Positions 1 to 6,767 of a stretch of 64,000 nt of DNA are shown here, piece by piece. Positions within the stretch are counted from its first letter, which is position 1; each line of letters begins with the position of its first letter. The stretch is from Parabacteroides distasonis (GTDB taxonomy: Bacteria > Bacteroidota > Bacteroidia > Bacteroidales > Tannerellaceae). Where the stretch lies: assembly GCA_021531775.1 (NCBI GenBank), contig JAFBIU010000021.1:1-64000 (forward strand), written 5' to 3'. The position numbers and the translations under genes were made by a program. Under the pieces are notes generated by a model that saw only the letters and a list, made by a program, of their open reading frames with translations, had not been told where the DNA came from and searched no databases.

Positions 1-52
1 CCGCTATCGCAGCCATCGTATGGAAACCTCAGAGGCTCAAAATGATAAGTCG

Positions 53-60
53 TACCTTTG
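53..60 (+). promoter_or_regulatory. Putative -7 element for the HU-like gene
   Basis: The octamer TACCTTTG fits the Bacteroidetes -7 consensus TAnnTTTG and lies 77 bases before the ATG of the HU-like gene. No TTG is seen at the usual -33 distance. The leader carries a small hairpin (TAAGCC at 66-71 with GGCTTA at 77-82) without a T-run. The first 50 bases of the window show nothing else I recognise. Confidence 0.4.
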
Positions 61-137
61 TGACGTAAGCCAAGGGGGCTTATCCGACTGAGGCGTAAGC
101 CGATTCGGTATGTTTCATCTTTAATTTTTGTATTGCT

Positions 138-842
138 ATGATTCGTTATTTATTGCGTCAGAACACGAACGAGATGAGTTCAGCATTCGGTAAGTATTAT
201 GCTTATCCGGTCGTAGAGGAAACGATGGACCTGCAGGCATTGGCCGCCCACATGGAGGAACACAACACGGGCTTTTCGGAAGCCATGTGTGTGGGAGTGA
301 TGAAGGCGATGGTGAAGTGCATCAAGGAGATGCTGTTGGCAGGAAAGAACGTGAAAATCGACAACTTGGCTATCTTCTCGGTCGGTATCCGTAACAAGCA
401 GGGGGCTGTTTCTCCCGAAATGTTCACCGTGGCCAACAACATCGATGGCGTGAAGCTGCGTGCCCGTGCCACCGGTACGTTGAGCAACGCCAACCTGAAC
501 CTGGCTGCCTCCTTGAAGCGTGCGGTCAGCTACTCAAATGGCAACAACCCATCGGGTGGTAACACGACTGACAACCCGGGAGAGGAGAATCCGACGATGT
601 ACACCCTGACGTTGACTGCCTCTCCTGCTGAAGGAGGTACTGTCAGTGGAGCCGGACAGTATGAGGCGGGTACTGCCGCTTCGATCCAAGCAACGGCTAA
701 CAGTGGTTACACCTTTACTCGTTGGAGTGACGGCGACACGAATGCAACCCGTTCCGTGACGGTCAATAACGACCTGACACTCACAGCCGAGTTTGCCTCA
801 GAAAGCGGTGGCACAGATCCGGAGGAACCGCCCTTCTCTTGA
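138..842 (+). CDS. HU-like DNA-binding protein with C-terminal InlB-type repeat
   Basis: The protein has 234 residues. About residues 15-130 resemble the Bacteroidetes HU-like (HU-HIG) family. Seen motifs are FGKYYAYPV near the start, VKCIKEMLLAGKNVKIDNLAIFSVG cut here as KNVKIDNLAIFSVG, and GVKLRARATGTLSNANLNL, all typical of that family. After a Gly/Asn-rich linker (about 131-150) comes a divergent Ig-like bacterial repeat, about 152-222, with the pattern GGTVSGAGQYEAGT and YTFTRWSDGD. No signal peptide is seen, so the protein is probably cytosolic and nucleoid-associated, which makes the surface-type repeat odd. HU-HIG proteins are known to carry Ig-like or glycine-rich tails. The start fits family N-termini. 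The gene stands alone and ends in a terminator. The exact role is unknown. Confidence 0.8.
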   Translation: MIRYLLRQNTNEMSSAFGKYYAYPVVEETMDLQALAAHMEEHNTGFSEAMCVGVMKAMVKCIKEMLLAGKNVKIDNLAIFSVGIRNKQGAVSPEMFTVANNIDGVKLRARATGTLSNANLNLAASLKRAVSYSNGNNPSGGNTTDNPGEENPTMYTLTLTASPAEGGTVSGAGQYEAGTAASIQATANSGYTFTRWSDGDTNATRSVTVNNDLTLTAEFASESGGTDPEEPPFS

Positions 843-868
843 TCCATACTCACTGGATGGGTAATTGA

Positions 869-934
869 AATCCCCGACATCATTCGACAGGTGATGCCGG
901 GGATTGGCTTGATTATCGTTCCTTTTTGTTTTTT
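869..934 (+). terminator. Terminator, copy A of a 66-bp direct repeat
   Basis: A hairpin with arms AATCCCCG/CGGGGATT (extended by CATCA/TGATG) is followed by a T-rich stretch ending in TTTTTGTTTTTT. It lies 26 bases after the HU-like gene and suits it as a rho-independent terminator. A second copy with 56 of 66 identical bases sits at 1315-1380 in the same orientation, beyond the DUF2200 gene. Confidence 0.75.
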
Positions 935-938
935 AGGC

Positions 939-1295
939 TTACAAATATCGCTCATAGACTGTTGATGAAGTCTTTTTCTTAGCCAGATCATCGACTAACT
1001 TGTCCAAATAACGGATTTCTTGCATCAACGGATCGGTGATCTCTTCGACGCGGATGCCGCAGATTTTTCCTTTGATGAACTTGCGCTGCGGATTCAAAGC
1101 GGGGGCTTGCCGGAAGAAATCTCCGTAGGTGGTGCCCTCTTGTTCCATTCGTCTGAGGTCTGCCGGATGATAGCCGGTCAGCCATTCGATGATGTCGTCG
1201 AGCTCTTCCTGGGTTTTCCCTTTCCGAACCACCTTTTGAACCAATAGCGGATAGACCTTGGCAAACGGCATGGCAAATACTTTTTCGTTGTCCAT
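939..1295 (-). CDS. DUF2200 family protein
   Basis: The protein has 118 residues and matches the DUF2200 family along its whole length as far as I can judge by eye. Recognisable parts are VFAMPFAKVYPLLVQKV at the N-terminus, EELDDIIEWLTGY, a central block around YGDFFRQAP, and KICGIRVEEITDPLMQEIRYLD. No signal peptide or membrane segment is present, so it is cytosolic. The function of the family is unknown. Its neighbours do not suggest a pathway: it is convergent with the HU-like gene and lies downstream of a two-component system on the same strand. The copy-B repeat 20 bases upstream of its start should block read-through, so it needs its own promoter, which I cannot place. Confidence 0.8.
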   Translation of the reverse strand: MDNEKVFAMPFAKVYPLLVQKVVRKGKTQEELDDIIEWLTGYHPADLRRMEQEGTTYGDFFRQAPALNPQRKFIKGKICGIRVEEITDPLMQEIRYLDKLVDDLAKKKTSSTVYERYL

Positions 1296-1314
1296 TTTGA
1301 TTGATCAGTTTAAA

Positions 1315-1380
1315 AATCCCCGGCATCATCCGAAAGAAGATACCGGGGATTGGATTGATTGTTGTTCGTTTTTGTTTTTT
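1315..1380. terminator. Terminator-like hairpin, copy B of the 66-bp repeat
   Basis: Arms AATCCCCGG and CCGGGGATT enclose a short loop. The plus-strand side ends in TTTTTGTTTTTT, and the minus-strand side ends in TTTTT, so it could stop transcription both ways. It matches copy A at 869-934 at 56 of 66 positions. The DUF2200 gene lies between the two copies. Confidence 0.6.
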
Positions 1381-1465
1381 CGTTATTCCAGATGTAAGGC
1401 TAACCTATACTTTATATATTGTAGTCATAGACGCATCTGTCCACATCAGTAGTACAGCTCGGATC

Positions 1466-1642
1466 TTAGCAAACGACTAACGAAGAAGAAGCAGGGTAGA
1501 TGATTTCCGCATGAGTCGTCTCAGCTTGGTGAGCAGATTCCATTTTATGAACAGCGGCAACGCGTGCAACAACGAAAAGAGCACTACAGATCATCGGCAG
1601 TACGATGAAAACGATGAGGGAGATAAGAAGAATTGCGTTCAT
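1466..1642 (-). CDS. Small single-pass membrane protein, unknown
   Basis: A 58-residue reading frame starts MNAILLISLIVFIVLPMIC and continues into a second hydrophobic run (SALFVVARVAAV), followed by a polar tail of about 25 residues. It looks like a small inner-membrane protein with one long or two short helices. The start ATG follows an A-rich stretch typical of Bacteroidetes translation starts. Upstream on the same strand, a CACCTTTG motif at 1692-1699 could be a -7 element. It lies downstream of the sensor kinase gene on the same strand, about 230 bases away. I recognise no family. It could be spurious, but the hydrophobic profile and start context favour a real gene. Confidence 0.45.
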   Translation of the reverse strand: MNAILLISLIVFIVLPMICSALFVVARVAAVHKMESAHQAETTHAEIIYPASSSLVVC

Positions 1643-1845
1643 GACTTTACTTTTTTAATTGTTTGTACTTTGTTTGTTTTTACACTGCAAAGGTGCACAC
1701 ATTTCCCTTCTCCCGGCTTGTAATATCGGGCAAATGATTTTCAAAAAACCGCAGAATGCTCTTCATGAGCTATTTATGGTGATTCTTGAAACCCTTTATG
1801 CAAATAGTGAAAGCGTGGAAAAAGTAAATCGTTATGTCATTCAGA

Positions 1846-1879
1846 CTTTCAAAAATCGTTTTTGGGCTTTCAAAAATCG
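1846..1879. repeat. 13-bp direct repeat, period 21
   Basis: CTTTCAAAAATCG occurs at 1846-1858 and 1867-1879. The second copy covers the stop codon and last codons of the sensor kinase gene. It may be a small tandem duplication at the gene's 3' end. Confidence 0.5.
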
Positions 1880-2730
1880 CTATTTGATCCTCCGAACTCC
1901 AAGATGAAGGTGGTGTGATAGCCACTGACTGCCTTCTCGGCCAGGGTGCAGGAGCCCCCTTGCATCGCCATGATCTGCCGGCAGAGGGCCAGTCCGATTC
2001 CGGATCCGGTCGGTTTCGTCGTATAGAAGGGAACGAAAATGTCTCGCCGGATTTCGGCTGGGATGGGGCTTCCGTCGTTGCTGACGTAGAGTTGATCTGC
2101 CAGCCAGTCGAACCGGATGTTCCGTGCTCCTGCTTCGATGGCGTTTTTGAGGAGGTTCATCAGCACCTGCCGGAGGAGCGATTCATCCGCTTGGATTTCG
2201 ACCGGTGGCAGGTTGCAGTGGCAAGTGACCTTTGGATAGAGGACAGTCACACTCGCAATCAGGGCACGGAGGTCTTGCTGGGTCAGGACTGGCTCCTGCA
2301 GTTGTGTCAGTTTCCGGTAGCTTTCCACAAACGACACCAGATGGGTGCTGGCCTCGTGGATGGCAAAAATGCCCTTTTCGAGGGAGGTGCCCTGGATCTT
2401 CGGATGCTCCAAATAGGCCTGGCTGATGCTCTGGATCGGGGTGGTCACATTCATGATTTCGTGGGTGAGCACGCGCGTCAACCGCTGCCACGACTCGACC
2501 TCGTTTTGCATCACCAGCTTGTTGATTTCCTGCCCCAAGTCGTTCAGGGCTTCCTGGAGGGCCTTTTCTCCGTAAAAAAGTCCTTTGAGCGACAAATGAA
2601 AGGTAAAGTCGCGATTCCGGACAGCTTCGCGCATCAGATGGGCCCGCACCTTCAGTTTGTGCTGATGGTGACAGAAGAACAGTATCGCCAAGGCTACGAT
2701 CAGCAGCAGGATCAGAATCGGGATAATCAT
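1870..2730 (-). CDS. Sensor histidine kinase of a two-component system
   Basis: The protein has 286 residues: one N-terminal membrane helix (about 2-20), no periplasmic sensor domain, a short linker, and then the kinase core. The phospho-acceptor motif is LTHEIMNVTTP with His90. The ATP-binding part shows the N box (NLLKNAIEAG, Asn196), the G1 motif (VSNDG), the F box (FVPFYTTKP) and the G2 motif (GSGIGLAL). It should phosphorylate the response regulator encoded just upstream, whose stop overlaps this start in an ATGA. The divergent export operon suggests that the pair controls export, perhaps sensing something in the membrane. The lack of an obvious sensor domain resembles intramembrane-sensing kinases. 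The last codons lie in a short direct repeat. Confidence 0.9.
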   Translation of the reverse strand: MIIPILILLLIVALAILFFCHHQHKLKVRAHLMREAVRNRDFTFHLSLKGLFYGEKALQEALNDLGQEINKLVMQNEVESWQRLTRVLTHEIMNVTTPIQSISQAYLEHPKIQGTSLEKGIFAIHEASTHLVSFVESYRKLTQLQEPVLTQQDLRALIASVTVLYPKVTCHCNLPPVEIQADESLLRQVLMNLLKNAIEAGARNIRFDWLADQLYVSNDGSPIPAEIRRDIFVPFYTTKPTGSGIGLALCRQIMAMQGGSCTLAEKAVSGYHTTFILEFGGSNSDF

Positions 2731-3248
2731 TTCTTCAGTTTATTATAGAGTCGTTGACGGGAGATTTCCAGCAGTTCGGCAGCCTTGCTGATGTTGCCGT
2801 GACACTTATCGACCACCTTCCGGACATGCTCCTCTTCCATCTTCTCCAAGGGGATGATCTCGGTGTTGGCATCGATGGCATCTTTCAGGGAACGGATCAG
2901 TTCATGGTTGTCCCACGGTTTGGTGACAAAATCGACCGCCCCGCTTTTGAGTCCTTTCACGGCCAGTTTCACATCTGCATAAGCCGTCATCAGCACGATG
3001 GGTATGTTCGGATGCCGCCGATGAATGGCCTGTACCCAAAGCAATCCCTCCTGTCCATTGTTGACACCCAGGGAGAAATTCATGTCGAGCAGGATCACGT
3101 CCACCTGTTCCTGCGCCAAGGTGGTCAGGATGTTCTCGGGTTTCGTGAGCGTGAGGATGCGTTCGAAGACCCCTTCGAGACATATTTCCAACGTGGTGAA
3201 GATCGATGGATTGTCGTCCACCACCAGAATTGTACTGTATTTTGCCAT
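2727..3248 (-). CDS. Response regulator, receiver plus Fis-type HTH (RegA/PrrA-like layout)
   Basis: The 173-residue protein has a receiver domain (about 5-125) with acidic pair Asp11/Asp12, phospho-acceptor Asp55 (ILLDMNF), Thr88 and Lys110. A short linker leads to a Fis-type helix-turn-helix (about 141-173, HGNISKAAELLEISRQRLYNKLKK shortened here to GNISKAAELLEISRQ). The AAA+ sigma-54 activation domain of NtrC-type regulators is absent, giving the compact RegA/PrrA/ActR layout. I chose MAKYSTILVVDD as the start. A longer frame runs 17 codons further upstream, but that extension crosses a TAACTTTG promoter motif. The gene overlaps the kinase start by four bases. It probably binds the twin palindromes at 3326-3365 and controls itself and the divergent export operon. 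Confidence 0.9.
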   Translation of the reverse strand: MAKYSTILVVDDNPSIFTTLEICLEGVFERILTLTKPENILTTLAQEQVDVILLDMNFSLGVNNGQEGLLWVQAIHRRHPNIPIVLMTAYADVKLAVKGLKSGAVDFVTKPWDNHELIRSLKDAIDANTEIIPLEKMEEEHVRKVVDKCHGNISKAAELLEISRQRLYNKLKK

Positions 3249-3269
3249 AGAAATCGATTTGTTTGTCTG

Positions 3270-3277
3270 CAAAGTTA
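3270..3277 (-). promoter_or_regulatory. -7 element of the response-regulator operon
   Basis: The minus-strand TAACTTTG fits TAnnTTTG and lies 21 bases before the chosen ATG at 3248. No TTG at a suitable distance was found, which would fit an activator-dependent promoter. Confidence 0.5.
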
Positions 3278-3325
3278 ACGACAAATTCTCACATCCCATG
3301 CTGCCCGGTGCCTACAACCTCGAAG

Positions 3326-3342
3326 TGTATGATTTTAATACA
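3326..3342. promoter_or_regulatory. Palindromic operator 1 (TGTAT-N7-ATACA)
   Basis: TGTAT and ATACA frame seven bases (GATTTTA). It is the first of two such sites in the divergent region, and their centres are 23 bp apart. The Fis-type HTH of the nearby response regulator would be expected to bind a palindrome of this kind; that link is inference. Confidence 0.6.
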
Positions 3343-3348
3343 GTCTCG

Positions 3349-3365
3349 TGTATTGTTTTCATACA
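3349..3365. promoter_or_regulatory. Palindromic operator 2 (TGTAT-N7-ATACA)
   Basis: This is the second copy, with TGTAT and ATACA framing TGTTTTC. Both sites share GTGTAT, a central TTTT and ATACA. They lie 50-90 bases upstream of the -7 elements of both divergent transcripts, a place typical of activator sites. Confidence 0.6.
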
Positions 3366-3392
3366 ATCGTGCTTGGACGACGGCTGAACCCC

Positions 3393-3422
3393 TTGTCAGT
3401 TGCCATTTATGCCACACCTTTG
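3393..3422 (+). promoter_or_regulatory. Promoter of the export operon
   Basis: TTG at 3393-3395, a 19-base spacer and CACCTTTG at 3415-3422 form a slightly degenerate Bacteroidetes promoter (CA in place of TA). It lies about 20 bases before the ATG of the TolC-like gene. The poor -7 match fits dependence on the regulator bound at 3326-3365. Confidence 0.5.
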
Positions 3423-3441
3423 CAGCAAAATTCAATGTTTT

Positions 3442-4770
3442 ATGAAACGAATAACCTATTTGTTGCTATTTCTATCCAGCATATACTGTCCGGCACAAGA
3501 GGCCTGGACCGTTGACCAGTGCATCCAGTATGCCGTGACGCACAACCGGGATGTGCGGATGCAACATATTGCCGTGGATGACTATCGGACGGAACAGACC
3601 CGGGCGATCGGAGCCTTTCTTCCGCGCATCGAAGGATCGGTCAGTGGCCAGTATAATTTCGGACGTGCCATCGACCCGGAGACCAATACCTATACGAATG
3701 TCAGCACCTTCTATAATGGGTATAGCCTTTCGGCCAGCATCCCGATCTTCGACGGTTTGCAGCAGTATAACAATTTGCGGGCTGCCAAGGCGAGCTTGCT
3801 GATGGGGAAGAGCCAACTGGCTGCACAGCAGGACCAGACGGCTCGCAACGTCATGGAGAGTTACCTGCAGGTGCTCTATTATGCGGGATGCATCGAGATT
3901 GCTTCGGAAAAACGGGCCGAGAGTGAGCTGTTGCTGAAGCAGACCCGCGTGATGGTGGAGGTTGGACAGAAGGGGGAGGCCGATCTGGCCCAGATGCAGG
4001 CCACCTATGCGACGGATGATTTCGAGGTGACCCATCAGCAAGGTCTGTATGACAAGGCGTTGCTGGCCTTGAAGCAACAGATGAACTATCCGACCGACGA
4101 GTTGTTACAGATCGCCCCGCAGGAGAAGCTGCTGGTCGAGGAGGAGCCCTACCTCGGGCAACCGACCGGAGAGATCTTTGATCGGGCCCACCAGTTGAAT
4201 CCGGATATCCAACAGGCGGAGTACAGCCTGCAGTCGGCGAAGTATGCCTATCGCTCCAGCAAGGGGGCCCTGTTTCCCTCCTTGTCAATGGGCGTGGGGG
4301 TCTCTACCACCTATTACAAGCAGTTACATGTGCCGAATACGACCGGTTTCAACCAGCAGTTTCGCAACAATGTGGGTGAATATGTCTATTTCACACTCTC
4401 CATCCCTCTGTTCAACCGGCTGAACACGTTGAGCAACATCCGTCGCCAACGCAACAACCTGCGGAAAGCGGAGGAGGAGTTGAACTATCGCCATCAGGAA
4501 CTGAACCGGCTTATCCTGGAGGCGGTTACGGATCAGGAGAACAGTTGGAAGGAGACGGAAAAGCTGCGGGCCAAGGTGGAAGCGGACAGTATCGCTGCAC
4601 GGCTGACCACGCGGAAATACGAAGAGGGGCTGGCCTCCTCCATTGATGTGCAGACCAGTGCCGTCACTCTGCTGCAAAGCAAAGCACAGTTGTTGCAAAG
4701 CCAACTGACCTATATTTATCAGACAAGAATACTTAATTATTATAAAGGAGTACCCTTATGGACAGAATAA
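3442..4770 (+). CDS. TolC-family outer-membrane efflux protein
   Basis: The 442-residue protein begins with a signal peptide (MKRITYLLLFLSSIYCPAQ) followed by EAWTVDQCIQYAVTHN, the usual start of a mature TolC-family protein. Two repeats of long helices and short strands follow, with SASIPIFDGLQQYN and FTLSIPLFNRLNT marking the beta-barrel strands. It should form the trimeric outer-membrane duct of a tripartite exporter. The ATG at 3442 was chosen because it opens the signal peptide; the frame continues 14 codons upstream through the promoter. It overlaps the next gene by 13 bases and is the first gene of a four-gene export operon divergent from the two-component system. Confidence 0.92.
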   Translation: MKRITYLLLFLSSIYCPAQEAWTVDQCIQYAVTHNRDVRMQHIAVDDYRTEQTRAIGAFLPRIEGSVSGQYNFGRAIDPETNTYTNVSTFYNGYSLSASIPIFDGLQQYNNLRAAKASLLMGKSQLAAQQDQTARNVMESYLQVLYYAGCIEIASEKRAESELLLKQTRVMVEVGQKGEADLAQMQATYATDDFEVTHQQGLYDKALLALKQQMNYPTDELLQIAPQEKLLVEEEPYLGQPTGEIFDRAHQLNPDIQQAEYSLQSAKYAYRSSKGALFPSLSMGVGVSTTYYKQLHVPNTTGFNQQFRNNVGEYVYFTLSIPLFNRLNTLSNIRRQRNNLRKAEEELNYRHQELNRLILEAVTDQENSWKETEKLRAKVEADSIAARLTTRKYEEGLASSIDVQTSAVTLLQSKAQLLQSQLTYIYQTRILNYYKGVPLWTE

Positions 4771-6008
4771 TCGAAAAGAAACGTGGCATTCAAAAGAAAC
4801 ACATCCCCTACGTGGCCGGTGGCGCACTTTTTCTGGTACTCTTGCTCTGGCTTATCTTCGGCAATCATCAGCGTACCATGCAGGTGGAGCGGGCAGATAT
4901 CACCATCAGCCCGGTGACACAAGGTAATTTCAAGGACTATGTGCGGCTGAACGGAACGGTCATACCGATCCAGGTGGTGCACATCTCACCCGAAGAGGGG
5001 GGCATCGTCATGGAGAAGGTGGCCGAAGAGGGACAGGCGGTCAAGAAGGGGGATGTCATCATCCGGCTCAGCAACAGCAACCTTGACCTACAGATCTTGA
5101 ATGCGGAGGCGGAACTGGCCGAAAAGCAGAACCTGTTGCGCAATACGCAGGTGGCGATGCAGCAGGACAAACTGAACAACGAGACGGAAAACGCCACGCT
5201 GGAAATGGATGTGGTGCGCAAACGCAGGGTCTTCGAACAGAACGAACGTCTCTACCGGGAGAAACTGATCTCGAAAGAGCAATACCTGGAGGCGCAGGAG
5301 GATTATGAACTGGCGCAAAAGAAGCAGACGCTGGTCGGGGAACGGCTGAAGATGGATGACAAGTACCGCAGTATCCAGATGGAACAGATGGAGGACAATC
5401 TGGCCAATATGCGTCGCAATGTCCTGCTGGTGCGGGAACGCAAGGGCAAGTTGGAGGTGCGTTCCACGATTGATGGCGAGCTGGGTCTGTTGGATGTGGA
5501 GCTGGGGCAGAGTATCTCGGCCGGGCAGATGGTGGGCCAGATCAACGATTTGAGCGATTTCAAGATTGAGGCGCAGATCGACGAGCATTATATCGACCGC
5601 ATCCGGGTAGGGCTCCAGGCTACGATCGAACGGGAAGGCAAACAGTACAGTCTGGTGGTTCGCAAGGTGTATCCCGAAGTGCGTCAGGGCAAGTTCCGGA
5701 CAGATTTGGTGTTCGACGCAGATCATCCGGACAACATCCGTTCCGGCCAGACCTATTACCTGAACTTGGAGTTGGGCAGTCCGACGGAGGCTGTGCTGCT
5801 GCCTCGGGGTACCTTCTTCCAATCGACCGGGGGTAACTGGGTGTTTGTGCTCGACAAGAGTGGCCACAAGGCTTACCGGCGTACGATCCGTATCGGCCGT
5901 CAGAATCCGCAGTATTATGAAGTGGAGGAGGGACTGGAGCTTGGCGAACAGGTGATTACCAGTGGCTATGAGGCTTTTAAGGAAAATGAAATTTTAAAAC
6001 TGAATTGA
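4758..6008 (+). CDS. HlyD/MacA-type periplasmic adaptor
   Basis: The 416-residue protein has one N-terminal membrane helix (about 21-36, GALFLVLLLWLIF) and then a periplasmic part. The lipoyl-like halves (VHISPEEGGIVMEKVAEEGQ cut as EEGGIVMEKVAEEG; LEVRSTIDGELG) flank a long coiled-coil hairpin at about 100-220, rich in Gln/Glu/Arg. A beta-barrel and membrane-proximal domain follow (QPT-type ending EGLELGEQVITSGYEAF). It should link the TolC-like duct to the ABC transporter encoded next. A rare clear Shine-Dalgarno sequence (AAAGGAG, 4744-4750) lies seven bases before the ATG, inside the end of the TolC gene, fitting translational coupling. Confidence 0.92.
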   Translation: MDRIIEKKRGIQKKHIPYVAGGALFLVLLLWLIFGNHQRTMQVERADITISPVTQGNFKDYVRLNGTVIPIQVVHISPEEGGIVMEKVAEEGQAVKKGDVIIRLSNSNLDLQILNAEAELAEKQNLLRNTQVAMQQDKLNNETENATLEMDVVRKRRVFEQNERLYREKLISKEQYLEAQEDYELAQKKQTLVGERLKMDDKYRSIQMEQMEDNLANMRRNVLLVRERKGKLEVRSTIDGELGLLDVELGQSISAGQMVGQINDLSDFKIEAQIDEHYIDRIRVGLQATIEREGKQYSLVVRKVYPEVRQGKFRTDLVFDADHPDNIRSGQTYYLNLELGSPTEAVLLPRGTFFQSTGGNWVFVLDKSGHKAYRRTIRIGRQNPQYYEVEEGLELGEQVITSGYEAFKENEILKLN

Positions 6009-6087
6009 TATGAAGTCCTATTTTCAATTCGAATATACCAAGGCAGAATAGTTTTTTTTGTTACTAAAAATAAAATACAATAGCATT

Positions 6088-6762
6088 ATGATCAAAATTG
6101 AGAATCTGACCAAAGTGTTCCGCACAGAGAATGTGGAAACAACCGCATTGAATGGTGTTAGCTTAGCGGTAAAGGAGGGCGAGTTTGTAGCCATCATGGG
6201 CCCCTCGGGCTGTGGCAAGTCAACCCTCCTCAGCATCTTGGGTTTGCTCGACAATCCGGATAGTGGTAATTATTATCTGGCCGGAGAGGAGGTCGGTCAC
6301 TTGAAAGAGCGGGAACGTACGAAGTACCGGAAGGGGCGTATCGGCTTTGTCTTCCAGAGTTTCAACCTTATTGACGAACTGACGGTGGAGGAGAATATCG
6401 AACTGCAACTCAAATACCTGCATGTGCCGAAAGCGGAACGGAAGGAACGGGTGCTCGACATGCTCCGCAAGGTGAACCTTTCCCAGCGGGCTACCCATTA
6501 TCCGCAGCAGCTTTCGGGTGGTCAGCAGCAACGTGTCGCCATTGCCCGGGCGATCATCGGTCGCCCCAAGTTGATACTGGCCGATGAGCCGACCGGTAAT
6601 CTCGACTCCAAGAACGGGTTGGAGGTGATGGAGTTGCTCTCCCAGCTCAATGCCGAGGGTACGACCATCGTCATGGTGACGCATAGCCAGCACGATGCGG
6701 CATACGCCAATCGGATCATCAACCTCTTCGACGGAGAGGTGGTAGAAAACACCATACTTTGA
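6088..6762 (+). CDS. ABC transporter ATP-binding protein (MacB/LolD type)
   Basis: The 224-residue ATPase shows every motif: Walker A GPSGCGKST (38-46), Q-loop Gln90, signature LSGGQQQR (142-149), Walker B LILADEP with Glu167, and H-loop His199. It resembles the MacB/LolD class that powers FtsX-type mechanotransmission permeases and does not move substrate through a pore itself. The start MIKIENLTKVF was preferred to an ATG ten codons upstream because it matches the family N-terminus. It sits 79 bases after the adaptor gene and five bases before the permease start. Substrate cannot be read from the sequence; peptides, drugs or lipoproteins are possible for this class. Confidence 0.93.
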   Translation: MIKIENLTKVFRTENVETTALNGVSLAVKEGEFVAIMGPSGCGKSTLLSILGLLDNPDSGNYYLAGEEVGHLKERERTKYRKGRIGFVFQSFNLIDELTVEENIELQLKYLHVPKAERKERVLDMLRKVNLSQRATHYPQQLSGGQQQRVAIARAIIGRPKLILADEPTGNLDSKNGLEVMELLSQLNAEGTTIVMVTHSQHDAAYANRIINLFDGEVVENTIL

Positions 6763-6767
6763 GGCGT

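Noticed and set aside
64-99. Short hairpin and repeated CGTAAGCC near the window start
   Set aside because: No T-run, and too short to support a terminator, riboswitch or RNA gene. It is noted only as part of the leader.
1511-1907. Two plus-strand frames in the gap before the kinase gene
   Set aside because: Low-complexity, no start context; one overlaps the better-supported minus-strand membrane protein and the other runs into the kinase end.
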